64,000 nucleotides of DNA from Cryptomeria japonica (Eukaryota; Streptophyta; Pinopsida; Cupressales; Cupressaceae), in the NCBI RefSeq assembly GCF_030272615.1, contig NC_081414.1, positions 338,562,502 through 338,626,501 on the forward strand, given 5' to 3'. Both the position numbers and the translations under genes were made by a program. Each line of letters starts with the position of its first letter. Within the stretch, counting starts at the first letter, position 1. Of the stretch, positions 1-13,700 are shown in pieces. The notes under the pieces are model-generated. The model ran no database searches. It had not been told where the DNA came from and saw nothing but the letters and a program-made list of their open reading frames with translations.

Positions 1-309
1 TATTAATACTATTTTAATTAAAGTACAATTTAATTTTATAATAATTCTTTATTTATTTATATTAATTTTATTATAAGTAAGAGCAACCCAGCATTATAAA
101 GTTTATATTGATATCCAAAAAATATAGTTTTACTAGCCCAAATTTACTAGGAAAAAAAATTAAAAAGTTCCTTTGTCTTATTTGATTAACTCCCCTATGA
201 AGTATTACATGAGAAAGCCTAAGCCCTCCCTACAACCAAAAATATCTTTTTCTTGTGGTTGTATCAACTACTTGATATTTGTTAATATTAATTTTATTTT
301 TTAAATTTA
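1..309. other. AT-rich intergenic DNA
   Basis: Very AT-rich sequence with no open frame or repeat that I can support. It runs directly into the polypyrimidine block. Confidence 0.6.
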
Positions 310-1006
310 TATTAATATATTCATTTCTCTCTTCCCCCTCTATGTTTCCCAATGTGTCTATCACTCTATCTCTCCCTCTCACCCTATTTCATATATTCAT
401 TTCTCTCTTCCGCTTGTATTTTTTCCAATACATATATATCTATATCTATCTCACTCTTTTCATCCTTATCTCTCCCTCTCTCCCTATCACTCCATCTTTC
501 TATATCTCTTTACCTCTATCTTTTTCTTCCTCCATCTCCCTATTTCTCCCTATACATATCTCTATCTCCATATCTTTAACTCTCCAACTATCTCTAGCTC
601 TCTCTATTACTTGTCTCTATCACCTCCTTTATCTGTCAATCATGCCCCCTTTATCTCTTTTTCCCATCTCTCCTTCTCCCTCTCTATCTATATCTCAATA
701 TATGTACAATCTCTCTTATTCACTACATCTTTCCATCTATCTATCCTACTCCTTGTCTCTATATATCCCTCTCTACCTATCTCTACATATCACTTCCTAT
801 ATGTTTATCTTTCTCTCTTCATCTCCTCTTCTCTCATTGAGTCATTTCTCCCTCTTCCTATCTCCTTCCATCTATCCCTCTATATGTTTATATCTCTCTC
901 TCCATCTCTATTTGTCTATCTCTACTTCTCTCTAATTATTTGTCTCTTTGTCTCACTCTCCCCCTCTCTCCCTCTACCTCTCTCTATTTTCTCTCTTGCT
1001 CTATCT

Positions 1007-1059
<53 letters not shown>

Positions 1060-1140
1060 TTCCTAGATCTCTATATCTATCTCTTTACCTCTCTATCTCT
1101 CCATATTTCTTCTTCCATCTCCCCCTCTACCTCTAACTCA
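310..1140. repeat. Polypyrimidine (CT-rich) low-complexity block
   Basis: About 830 bp in which the plus strand is almost all C and T with scattered A, built from degenerate variants of CTCTAT, CCCTCT and TCTATC. It contains a pure (CT)n microsatellite at about 1010-1053. The block is open in several plus frames at once, giving Leu/Ser/Ile/Tyr-rich translations. That is expected when TAA, TAG and TGA are rare by composition and does not indicate coding. A similar block lies at 4980-6165. Confidence 0.9.
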
Positions 1141-4100
1141 TTATATCTCAATTATGTTTATATTTGCATTATTTGATCCCTTTGTTATTACACTTTTTTT
1201 TCCTTAATTTTCATTTTTTGTATATATTATTTATTTTATATTTTATATTTTATACAACCATTTATTTACATATTTTCAACAATGTTTAAGTTTAATATAT
1301 ATTTAAAATATTTCGATTAGATTTATATTAGTCAAATTCAATCACATTTTTTTTAATTAACTTACTTTGAATCTATTTTTGTTGAACATGAACATGAACA
1401 CAAACCTTGTGACATGGTTCTATTAACAAGATAAAACTTCAAATACACATCAATACACATATGTGATGAGTAGGACAGGACAAGATAGTTAATTTTGAAT
1501 CAAATAGATTGGATATGAATCTCTATAAAATCAAAATACGATGACACTTTGACAACATATTTAACCTATGTTCTGTGGAGATGCACCCTTGGCCTTCAAA
1601 CCCATATCCTTGTCCCCATTGAAATTTTTGGTATGGAGGAGTAGCAAGAGATGTCCTTACCATCGTACCCAAAATATCTTCAACATTTCAATAGAGATTG
1701 AAAACACATTATAAGAATAGGAAATGTTGTGGGATGTTTGGTTGTCCCCAAGGCAAATTGGGACTACTGATACATTCCTTGAGCATAATGGAGATGGCCA
1801 AATTTCATTGATGGTAAAGAAACTTTATAATGTTTAAAAAAATTACTTCATGACACAGAAAGAAGATTGTTTTAAATTCATTTATGAAGTTGACTTTGAG
1901 GAAATATGTAATCGTTGATCGTTATACACATGTTTTAAAACTTATATCATTAGATATGAATATTAATCATAATATATTTATTGTTTTAATACCATTGTCA
2001 TTGTTGTCACTATTGACTTGATTAATTTTACCTCTATTATATTTTTGTCATGATATATTTACTACTAATATATTATCAAGTCACTAATTGAATTTTCATG
2101 TCATATTACTCAATATTAGTTAATCTTATAAAAATTTATCTCTTTCTCTCCTTTTGTATATATATAAACATATACTTGGTTCTCTTGCCATCCCCCAAAA
2201 ATGGCCTTTAGATTGTCATCCCTGAAATGCACTACTTGTCGTCCTCATCCATGTCCTCATCCCTAAAACAGTTTAAAATATCATTTAGCTCTTTCAAAGT
2301 GATACAATCAACCTTATTACTGTGTCATTTCATTCCATTTGTTGGTGCACGTATCATCAATTATCCTCATTACATGCACTTTTCATACTCTTTATCTTGC
2401 CTAGTTACCATCTAGCAATATTTTGTCTATGCATATAGAAACCATACAAAATATATTAGCTCTAATTAAGTAACTAATAAGTGTATTCTCACACAATCAG
2501 ACTAAATTAATGAACATCAAAGGAAATTGAGAGAAAACAATAGAATAATTAATGACAACAGTTTTAACTCTAGAGAATCAAAATTTACGAAAACAAACAC
2601 TAGCAAAAATGAGGCAAATGACCACCCTTTTCCACTATCTCCAATGACAAATATATTATTAGGTCACTTGGGAACACAACCAACATAAAACAATAATTTT
2701 TCAATAACCCTAAGATCACTAAAGTTTACAACAACTCTTTAACACTATTTTTCAATTGTGTTTATCAAAATGCATTTTTCCTATTCACTTGAAAGTTGGA
2801 GCACTTTAATCTTGAAATTCACTTCAAATCCCCCAAATTGAATTTAATGTGTGTTAAAACTGTGGATTCAACTATATTTTTTTGTATGTGTGATAAAACT
2901 ACTACTTGGTGCAACCTAGTGTTTACGAAGCTTCCACTTTTAGGAACTAATAGTTATGTAGTTGCCAATTGAGACCTTTGTTGCACAAATAACATCATAT
3001 TCTAATTAGCCTACCAATTAGCCACATGTAATATACAAATTTATCCAATAAAAGACCAATTTTTTCCTTATTTGACATTCCACACCTCTTCGAAGTACTC
3101 ATTGCACACCAAGATACAGTTGCTAGTAAATATGTACAATGTATTGGACTATCTAGATCTTGACAATAACAATCAAGACCTTGAAAAAGTTTTTGATGGA
3201 CTTTTATAAATTTACTATATAAACTTATTGACCAAAAGACTTTTTCCTTAAAAAGGGGGGAAAACTAAAAATATAAAGTAATAAATTTAAATATTAATCC
3301 CTAAAATAATTATTAATCTCTAATTCTAGATAAGCATATCTAATAAAATATAATACTCCGTCTCCGTATAGAAGTGTTGGAAGCAAACTTTGAATAAACT
3401 CTGAACCATGCTCACCGTTGTTTTTGTTATGGTTATAAAATCATATAATTCTTGGATAATGTTGGTTAAGAATGAATGTTGAACTCTTGACATCTCCGCC
3501 ACGTGGAGGAAATTTGGCGATGAGACTTGACTTCATTAGTCTTTATTCAAAGCTGGAAAAGAATCCACGTCAGTTTCAAAAGAGATGATTATTAATGTTT
3601 TCTTCCGTAGCACCCAGCAAAATATTTCAAGAGCTTTGTATAGCGAAAACGTGGGCGTTACTCACAAATAGTGAGATAAAATTTCAACTTAGTAAATTTA
3701 TTTTATTTGTATTTAAAGAGTTATTAAATTTAATGTATAATGTTATTTTTTATAAATATAAAATTGTTTTATTAAAATTTATATAAATTAAATAAATTAA
3801 TATTTGATTATATTATATAACAATATTTAACTATATAATTAATTAAACATATTATATTTGTTATTTATTAAAAATATATTTTATTTTTAATTGTAATATA
3901 CTATTTTCTTAATCATATAATTATTTTTAAAATGTTATCTTTAATTCTATTTACTAAAATAAGTAGTTATTTGTAATTTTTTATTAAAATATATGATTAT
4001 TTCATTATTATTATTATTTTTTGAGTAATTTAATAGTTCTCGTAAACATGTTTGCATTATCACATTCCACTCCTTTCTACTATTATTGTTGTGTCTATAA

Positions 4101-4340
4101 GTGTATAAAAATGCTATTAAATAGTTGTTACTACAAATATTTATGGTTATCTGAAACTAATATTTAGTGGACTATATATTTTTTTGCCTCAATTTGCTAT
4201 CAAACAATTGGTAGGTACAAATAATTGTAGTCTTATCAACAAAATATTTGTGTAATACTTGGCCAACAAAAACAAAAATATTGGTGTTAACAAATATATT
4301 TATAGTCTTGTAAACAAAGTATTTTCCACATGAATATTTA
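1141..4340. other. Intergenic DNA without recognised genes
   Basis: About 3.2 kb of AT-rich sequence. Open frames are short (63 codons or fewer) and show no domain motifs. I see no LTR ends, TIRs, tRNA or rRNA. The part from 3700 to 4340 is especially AT-rich, with runs of TTTAT and AATAT. Confidence 0.55.
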
Positions 4341-4344
4341 TGTT

Positions 4345-4970
4345 GTTTTTTAATTAAAAAACAACATTAACTAGGTCGATGGCCCTTTACATAGCCAAAA
4401 GGCTATCAAATTTAAACAGATTGAGCAGGGGTGCAAACCCCAAACAAACAAAGTCGGACAGGCCAAACAAACTTGTCAAACTTGCAACAACCCAACCCAA
4501 CTCAAGAGTGGAGAGAAATACCCAAAACTTGACGAAGGTGGGACTGGGAAAGGGGGGTAGATTTTCCCTTATGCCTGCGATAAACAACTGTCTAAGTAAT
4601 ACTGTCAATAGGAACGTTCAAAGAAAAATCAGGTGAGGAAGACCCTGTAGAGTCACTACTAGACTGTTGTTGCATAACAACAACAAGAGCAAAATCGCCA
4701 AGAGAAGAGCGAAGCTCTGGAGAAGGAGCAATGGATGTAGGAGCCAAGGGGGTGGAAGGGTCCATGGTAGCAGTAACATCAACATAGGCTTCAACGGCAA
4801 TAAGGGGCACCTCATCTCGAGAAGATTCAACCGAAACAAAGTCTGAAGCATTAATTGTCAAGTGTTCTTCAGTAGAATCACCTCTGCGGAGAGAGAGAGA
4901 ACGATCTAAAGCTAAGTGACTCGTTGAGAAGCACCTTCGACAACAAAAGGATAGGCCTCATAATCCAGCG
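4345..4970 (-). mobile_element. Possible decayed LINE 3' end
   Basis: This block stands out from its surroundings by higher GC. It begins with an A/T palindrome (4344-4365) and, read on the minus strand, ends like a plant LINE 3' untranslated tail. On the minus strand 4592-4861 is open for 89 codons, rich in Ser, Pro and Ala, with no family motif. Similar GC-rich blocks at 16084-16481 and 36069-36527 are better supported LINE 3' ends, and this call is by analogy with them. It could also be a fragment of an unrelated element. Confidence 0.25.
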
Positions 4971-4979
4971 GTTGAGTCC

Positions 4980-5093
4980 CCCCTCTTTCATTGTCTCCCT
5001 CTTTCTATCTCTATATTTATCCCTCTACCTCTTCATCCCTCCCATCTCTCCCTCTCTATATATTTATCTCTTTAAACCCCTCTATTTCCCAAA

Positions 5094-5137
<44 letters not shown>

Positions 5138-5576
5138 TTATACATATTTCTCTCCTTTCTATCCATATTTGTCTCTCACTCATGTACACATGCACTCCTC
5201 CTTTCTATCTCGCTATCTTTCCTCCTCTATCTCTCTCTCTCTCCCTCTTTGTTACTTATCTCTATCACCTTTCCCTCTCACTCTTTTTCCCTCTAACTCA
5301 ACCTCCATCTATCCTCCCTCTCTATTAATATCTCATTATCTCTACCCTTCTCTCTTATTCACTCTATCTCTTTCTATCCCTATTTCTCTGCTTCTATCTT
5401 TGTATCTCTCCCTACCACTCCTCTCTCTAGATCTCTTCCCATCCATATCTTTCTTTACCTCTATCTCCCTATCTCTCTATCTATTCCTCTATACCTCTCT
5501 ATCTATCTATATATCTCTCTCCTTCTCCCTCTCTACATATTAAATTATCTTTTCATGTCTACCTTTCTACCTATCT

Positions 5577-5633
<57 letters not shown>

Positions 5634-5953
5634 ACACCCCATTATCCATTTCTTTACCTTTACCTCTCTATCTATTTATCTCCTTCCTCTCTTGCTCTAT
5701 CTTCATCTCTAGCTCTATCTTCCTCTCTCCCCCTTTATCTCTCTCCCTATCCTTCTTACTTATAGAAATCTTTATCTCTTTTCTTCTCTAACTCTTGCTC
5801 TCCATATTTATTCTTCCATCTTTCTTTCTATCTTTATCTCATTATCTCTCCATCTCTCTACTCCTATACCTCCCCCTCTCTACCTCTCTCTATATATCAC
5901 TTCATATCTCTATCTTTATCATTGTATCTCCCCTCTCTCATACTCCTCGTCAT

Positions 5954-6018
<65 letters not shown>

Positions 6019-6165
6019 TTATTCCATCTCTATCTATCCCTCTCCCTTCTCTACATTTATCTCTTCCTCTCCCTCTACATCTCCATCTCCATCTTTCTCT
6101 CCATGTCTATTTTCTTAGCCCTCTCTCTCACTCTTTCGCTTTCACCTCTCTCTCTCTCTCTCTCA
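4980..6165. repeat. Second polypyrimidine (CT-rich) block
   Basis: About 1.2 kb of C/T-dominated plus strand, of the same texture as 310-1140. It holds pure (CT)n tracts near 5097-5134 and 5587-5630, a C8-9 run near 5577, and a (CT)n tract followed by (AT)n at about 5963-6013. As in the first block, the open frames are composition artefacts. The two blocks are direct in orientation. They may be two expansions of one seed or an old duplication; I cannot align them with confidence by eye. Confidence 0.9.
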
Positions 6166-7864
6166 ATTGAAAATATAACATAAGGCTATTGGTCATGAAG
6201 CTTGATTATCATTTTGATTCGAAGTTTTTGTTTCAATCATGTTTAGATCCATGTAAGTGGATGCATAGTTGATTTGAAGCTATCATTTCTCCATTGAAGC
6301 TCATTTTCCACAAAACATCCATTTAGCCCATGTTCCCTTCACCTCCCTCGAGCTACCTAATCTTGGTAATCACAAAAAAATTAGTTCATTCCTTCAACTC
6401 GTTTCTCCTACATTTTCTTATCACATTTTCAAATAATGCTTTTGTTTCTTTCCTGTTTGATGACAATGTTGTTTTTTTCTTTAATTAAATACTGAAGAGA
6501 TGTTCCATTGTTATTTTCAAATTTGTTTCCCTAAGGAAATTGTGATGTAAAGGAAATTATCAAGAAAGTAACATTACCTTAAATTATAGATTTTAATTTC
6601 AAATTCGGCTATCAAACATAGTTTTGTTTTGGCATGTGTCGCTTTTTATTTTGTGAATTTCTTGGATGTTTATTCATTTTTTTTAGTTATGTTTATTTTT
6701 ATAGACAACTATGTTGTTGAATGTTGCATTTGTGTTTGTATATTATGTAAGGCTTTGGCTTTTTGATACCCAAGTTTTGTTTTTCCTACTTTAGGGTTTG
6801 ATATGTGGCTAATTGATCAAGGCGACTTGATTTATTTAAATGGTTATGTCCATCTTCACTACATTGATTATTCATGTGGGTATCTCATTTTTCACTGGAT
6901 GGATAGGGTGCATGAACAATAGGTTAGGATTTGAATTAACTATAAAATTAAATTTTGTGGTTAATTGAAAAAAACAAATGTTGAATGCTAAATCAACTAA
7001 ACAAAAATTCGAAGTAGTTCTGTGATAAAAAATTGTGCCCCTAAAATAAGAATAAACTACTGCAAAATTTGAGATATTTGCTTGCGATGGGACTTCTTGA
7101 ATGGGGTTAACGTTAGAAACCTATTTTATAGTACTTTAATAGTCAAAACCATACAAATCAATTTCTTTTGTAATACCTAATAGGTAAAAATTATAGTTTT
7201 GAAGCAATCTCTTTTGTAACATCTAATAATTAAAAATTAAAGGGATGTGCTAGAATGTTCTAGTAATTTCTACTAGCTAAGTGATAAGAATGGTTTTAGA
7301 TAAGAATTGTTATTTTTAGAAGCTAACAAGGTCGGCTTAAGATGTAAATATTTTTTTTGTATTTGGTTAAGTCCTCTATAAATAGAGACCTTTGTAAACC
7401 ATTTCAAACAAGCAAGTAAATATATAAATCAGAAGTTGTAGCTTTATTTTATACCTCTGCCCACTAGCAGAATGCAAAAGTTAAATTTATCTGATTGTTG
7501 ACATATTTGTTTGGAGATAAATAATCCCATGATAACCTTTCTAATTTCCCATTATTAAAATTGTGGGTGTGGATTATGAATAGTTAAATCAATAGTTTCA
7601 ATAGTAAATATTGGTGTGCAATCTAATAGCCTTTACAAAGCCAATTTTATTTTGTATGACATAGTTCTAGTTTAGATGTAGCTTGTAATTACAGAAATGA
7701 GTAATGTTTTACTTTCTCTGAAATGCTTATTTAAGCACATGTATTCAAGGTTCCTGCATTTTATCTTAACAATGATCTTTTCTTTGATATGAACAAATCT
7801 CTTATTTTTTGACAGAAGACAGGGACTCAAGCTACATCAAAGCTCTTGTTTGGACATAAAATTG
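6166..7864. other. Intergenic DNA, no gene recognised
   Basis: AT-rich sequence without long open frames. The only structured part is the LTR-promoter-like stretch at about 7246-7500, listed separately. Confidence 0.5.
7246..7500 (+). mobile_element. Possible Copia LTR remnant with TATA box
   Basis: This stretch begins with GTGCTAGAATGTTCTAG and contains a strong TATA box, CTATAAATAGAGACC (7376-7390). It then reads like the R/U5 part of a plant Copia LTR (AAATCAGAAGTTGTAG near 7424, then a Cys-poor T-rich tail). No partner LTR, PBS or target-site duplication is visible, so it may be a short remnant or chance resemblance. Confidence 0.3.
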
Positions 7865-8420
7865 ACACCTCTTATCAAATTTTTGTTATCTTTCTTATAG
7901 ATAATTTTATAGTTATATTTTGATTTTCTTTCATTGATTTGTTTTTGTGGGGATGATTTCTTTTTTATAAAATATATTTCAAAAGCTGTGATTTTGTAAT
8001 TTAGAATTTGTAGTCCAAAAGATAAGGAACTATGTCAATAGCAATGATGTCACTTTCAAGAATAAGGGGCTTGTGAAAATATGATAGGGCCAAAACTAAA
8101 TAAATGTCATCTCATTTTCTTTTGTTCAAATTATGGAGGATATTAGAAAAATTTCAAGGATATGAACTTTTACTATAGTTATGTTAAAACTTGCAACAAT
8201 ATCCTATCAAGCCTAAAACACCTTAGTTGATTTTCAAAGAGTTAGGTCATGGCCACTATTACATTGTTACAATGTTCTTGGGGTCAACCTAGAAACCAAT
8301 TTTGTAATAATACGAATGAAATACTCCACTTCTTAGACTCCAAAGAAACACTTATAGAATTGGTAATTTAAATATAATAGTCTTTTAGAATCTTATGGGT
8401 GGTTTCTATATTGTGAAGAT

Positions 8421-10626
8421 TGTTGGAAAGACGAGTTTGTGTTATTTTCATTGATGTCAAACTTGGTTGTCTGGATGGATTTTGGTTCGGATGTATCTTG
8501 TGTTGGTGTTGTAGTTGGTGGAAATATTTTTGTGTTGGTTGTGGCAATATGCAGGATTTTTTAATGTCTCATTTATAGTTTGGTTTGGTTTTCTAGTTCG
8601 TGGTTTGTCGTTCTAGTCAATTGCAACTGATTTCTAATAGGAAGAGTGTCTGTCAAACTGGTCTAAAAAGTCTTAGGTGGTCTCGAGATATGTTGAAGTT
8701 TCTGTTGCAATTTAGAGGATGTGAATATATGATGCTTACAATATTCTTAATATGATTCTCTTGTGGTGTTGGTGTTTCGCAAGAGAGTTATGTTGATTTG
8801 AGTGTGATATATTCAGTTATGTTGTAGTTTGGCATGTCTGATTGGTTTATCTTTTTTGGATCATGTTTTTGGTCCAAAAATGCTTTGGATGACAAGTTGG
8901 GAGATTGTTTTGGGTCGAACCTTGGTGTGTGGAGATCCACATGGAGTATTTTACATTGGAATATATAATTTCAACTGACTATTTGACAAGCTTTAATGCC
9001 TATCTACACGTTACGTTTGGTACCTGTTAGGAGTTTCAAAATTTTGCTAATTTTCTTTGCTTTTGTCCTCTAACTCCTCCTTAGATTAGGGTTTCTCAAA
9101 AGCCTTGGTAGGGTTTAATTTTTATAAGCTTGCCTTACCCATTTTCTAATTCACTATTGATTGACTGTAGTGGGTTATTGTCTCTTAAGTTGTTTGCAAG
9201 AGAGTCTTCAATCGTCTCGTGATCGACCCCGTTTGTTAGGACTTTTGTGTCAGGTCGGTTTCTTTTAAAATATGGAAAATCAAATTTTATTTTTTCCCAC
9301 ATTCCTAAGTCCTAAGTATCCTAGTGCTTATGAATCCCATGACCCCATTACTCTCAACACAATGACCACATGTTAAATTGGCCATTTAAGTGATAGCCTA
9401 GGACATTTTATGTCAACAAGATGGCAAGGTCCGAGTTTTGTGCCTTTTATTTTTACCCCGTAGGGTCTATCTTACACTTGTTAAAATGTCATGGGGCAAC
9501 ATGATGTGCATTAGTAGGAAAGGATTATGAAATTCTTGAGAAGTAGAATACATACTAGGAGTTGAAAGCAATAGAGAAAGTTATCTCTCTATAAATCTAT
9601 TATGAATAGTTTTTTATGTATCTTATCTTTTGAAAAAAACAATAGAAGATTACTCCTATTGTTTGTGTATGTGTTGCATGAATTATTGTGTTAATGACAT
9701 TGTAATTTGTCTTCTCTAATGGAGAATGTATGTTCTTAGTAATAGGTCTCTTTTCAAGTAAAGGAATTAAATCATGTTCTAAGAGTGTTGCAATACATGT
9801 ATGGGTGAATGTGATGGAATTTCCATTGATTTCAATTTATAATTACATACAAGTCATGAAGTGCTTAATGAAGGGTTGTAACATTTAGATGTAGCATATC
9901 TACTTATGAATAGTTTGTAGTTAGGCTCTATTCTCCATAGGATAAGGCACTGGTCTTCTCTTTAAAATTGTTTCAAGATCATTCATTATCAAATATATTT
10001 TCATTGTTTTTTGTAGGAGTAGTTTTAGTATAGAAACCAATCCCAATGGTTGCATTAATGTTTAAAAACTGAGGTTGTGGCCAAAGCATAGGTTTATTCA
10101 TTTTTCCTTTGTATATTTTCATTAGGATATCTACTATAGTGTATGATGCCTAAGCATAAAGTAAAGTAGGTCATTAGGACATTGTCAAGGGAGACCCACC
10201 TTGGTTTGGCAGAGCCAGAAGTGTAGAAGATTCCAATCTTGAGACTGAAGCTTGTTCATTGGCCTAATCCTATCTTAAACCTATTGATGAGATAGTGGCT
10301 AGTCCTTTAGGGTTTAGGATCTGTTGATTTGGGAACCAACAATGTGGACCTTGGAGGATGTGTTAACACGTGCAGATCATTGGATCTGTCTTTTTTCTCC
10401 TTGGCAGTGATCCTAAAATATTGTAATCATTGTTATTCATATTGTGAATTAGATTCTCAATGTGGTTTTTCCGAGTTTGGGTTTTCCATGAAAAATCCGG
10501 TGTTCATGTGTTGATAGTTAGTGAGATTTTCAGTAGTGTTTTGTATGGTTGAATGTTGTTTAAAATTATCTATTTTAAAGTTCTAGACTAATCCTCTCAT
10601 CTCTTAGTCCTACCCTGGGTTCAACA
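8421..10626 (+). mobile_element. Solo LTR (2.2 kb) inside gypsy RT relic
   Basis: The element starts TGTTGGAAAG and ends GGGTTCAACA, so it has TG...CA ends. It is flanked by a perfect 5-bp target-site duplication, AAGAT, at 8416-8420 and 10627-10631. Removing it restores the alignment of the interrupted gypsy RT. The 3' end (CCTCTCATCTCTTAGTCC) matches the pattern of other Copia LTR ends in this window, which gives the plus orientation. No PBS, PPT or second LTR is present, so it is a solo LTR left by LTR-LTR recombination. The short open frame at 10329-10514 inside it has no recognisable product. Confidence 0.85.
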
Positions 10627-10785
10627 AAGATGATTAGACTAGGATTGCTTATATATGAGAATGTCATTTTAAAAAATCATTAATATAAATTTGTGCAAGC
10701 AATTTTAGAATAATGTATTCACGAGGCTCTAAAAAGTAGGAGCATTAGATAAACCAAAGGGAAACACTAAATATTTATAATATAC

Positions 10786-13700
10786 TGAAGGAACACAATG
10801 GACCACTGAGAGGGGGGTGAATCAGTGGTAATAAAAAACTTAAACTTATCAAACTGCATTAAACTCTAATAAAACAAATCAATAACCTATGAGCAAATAT
10901 ATCAAACTAAAGAATGCACACACATAAGAGGCAAAACCATAACACAAGATATACGAGGAAAACCCAATATTGGAAAAACCTCAATGAGAAATATTGCTGG
11001 AGTCTACTTCTCCAATTCGACCTCACAAGTAAATCACTAGTTACAAAGTTTAGGGTACCAACCCAAGGAGTACTAACCCCTGAAGCTTTATGGGCACCAA
11101 CCCAAAGGATAACCTACTCAAAGGAGCACCTACCCCTACTCTGAGCACCCACTCAGAGATATACAATGCAGATTAATTACAAATACAATTTAATCACCTT
11201 GTTAAAAATGAGGTTTTGTAACACCTTGTTGTTCTACTCTTATTCTCTGCTCTCTACTCATTGTGTTCTTCCTATCTCTACATTCCGCTCTTTGACCTCT
11301 GCTCGATTCAATCCCCCTTCTCTACTTCTCATAGTGTGTATAACTCATTGTGTTATCAGCCTCAACTTTTCACTCTCTGATTGCTAGTCTCTACTCTTGT
11401 TCAATCTTCTTTCTTTGCCTCGTTGCCTTGGCTCTACATACTCAAATCACCGGTCTTTGTTTCTCTTTATCCCACTCTCTTTTCTCTAAAAATTACCACA
11501 TTATTATTCAACTGCATACTTCTCAACTCGAAATCTCCTTTCTCCTTTTCCTTGCCGCTCTCTACTTCTACTTCCTGCTGCCTCTAATCTCCTTTTTCTC
11601 TTTCAGATTTTTCTGCACACAAATTTTCTACAACCTCTATTTTTGCAAAGGTTCTTCTTGTGCATGCCTCCAACACACACTCACACCCACACACACTTAC
11701 TTTCCTCCTATCTCACACTTCTCAGCTACCCACTAAATTCACTTAGTGGTAATCTCCATACAACTGAGATTTTCTCTCCAAAATAGATATTCATAAAAAT
11801 CTTTTTGAGCTCCTAATAAAACTATCCTACAGGCTGATTAGATGCCATAATTCATTGCACCATCTTCTATCTTTATAATAATCTCTAGACTCAGATTACT
11901 ATCGTTAGTAATCTTCACCTAAATACAGTTGTGATGTCTTGTCAACTGGAGGTATTTCTGATCTTTTTCATGGTGGCGATGTCTTCTTTTCGAGCTTCTT
12001 GAGTTGCTAAATGATTTTGCCCCTGTTTGCTCATTAAATACCTTCTTACTTCTTTCAGCAACCTCTACAATCTGATTTGATTTTGCACTCAACCCCCATT
12101 TTGAAAATGTATCTTTAACTACAAATCTTCCCAACATTTATTTCATTTCTTTTTTGTTTGCAACTCAATCTGAAAGATCTTTCGATACGTGTGCTCTTGG
12201 CTTTAATAGTCACTCAAATATTTTTCCCACAGAGCATCCACATGTCACTTTGCCATTTGGTGAATGGTGGGACCCATATACATAACCATCTGCACACCAA
12301 AGGTCCATGTGTGAGAGAAATCCACATTGGATTCATGAGTTGCACAAATGTGTTCCGCAAGTCACATAACACGTGTGTTATACATGTCGCAAAACAACAA
12401 CTCTTCCTTCATGTGGGTTGGTGAGATAAAGCACCATCTACTATTTTCATTATCCCGCATCACATTGTTGAAGGCCTTCTTACCCATACAGGTTGGCAGG
12501 ATGCATCATTCTTCACCTTTCCTTCTTACCCCGTGGGACCATTTTTCTCAAGTTTTCCTTCATGCGAGATAGCGGGGTGCTTTGTTTACCTTTGTTAAGT
12601 GTTACCCCGCAAGGTTATATTACTTGTGAATAACACATCACAAGATGGCAAGATAACCTCACACTTTTTCCTTTTTGTTATCCGCAAGGAAGTTTTCTAC
12701 TAAGATCCTTGGCCGTGGGATAGTGGGGACACATAACCTGTCATATTATTGACTTCTCCATCATAGTTTAGTGAGTAGCCCACAAAGTGTTTTGCCTTAA
12801 GTGTTTCTTGCTGCGGGATGGTGGGGCGACTAACCCATCATGTTATTGGCACCCCTGTCATCAACACAAGCCTTTAATCACACTGAAGAGGAACACATAT
12901 CACCGAGACACAGACTCCATCATACCGAAAAGCCATTTTGATGTATCTCTAAGGGATGGCCAAAAGAATTTTGAGTCACACCGAAACTCAAGGTTATGCT
13001 GAAATGGAAGACATGTCGATAAGATGGAGCACATGTTATCCCAAAAGGTTCATCATCGCCAAGACCTTAAGTCCATCACACCAAAAAATAAGCATTATCG
13101 CCCAGACTTCTCCCGGTCACACCGAAATCAAACAATGTTGGCTAGACAAACACTTTGTCTCACCGAAAAGGGGAACTTGTCGAAATAGCATATAGATGAT
13201 TGTATAGCCTGAATTGAGTCATAGAGATAGACCAAGTCACACCAAAATAGATGATTTCATTGAGATAGAAATGTAATCATGCCGAAAAACTGCCAAACAA
13301 TGAATTTTTAACCTTTCTCAACTTGTAACATGCAAGGATCAAATCTGATGAGTCCAACACATCATGAGGTCAAAGTAGTATCTGATTCCAACACTAAAGC
13401 ACATGAATTTCACACGTAATCACCTTTGTAATCCATGAACTCCACTGCATAGCAATAACTGACATGTTATTGATCTCTTCTATCACAAGACCAACATGAT
13501 TAACTCATTGTGCTATTGACACCTGTAGTCACATATCCATCATGTTATTGACATTTGCAGTTGTATAAACCTCGTGTTATTGACAAATCAATCACCTTTT
13601 GCATCTTTGTGGATGGTGATAACCTGTGTGTTATGTGTAATTTCAGCTTTACTTTTTCTATGTCAGGCTAGCTTTCACAATGCCTTACCAACTCAATACC

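Noticed and set aside
279-1180. Overlapping plus-strand open frames up to 218 codons
   Set aside because: They come from the CT-rich composition, where stop codons are rare. Translations are Leu/Ser/Ile/Tyr low-complexity in all frames at once.
4924-6170. Open frames of 78-134 codons in the second CT-rich block
   Set aside because: Same composition artefact; no start context, splice pattern or domain.
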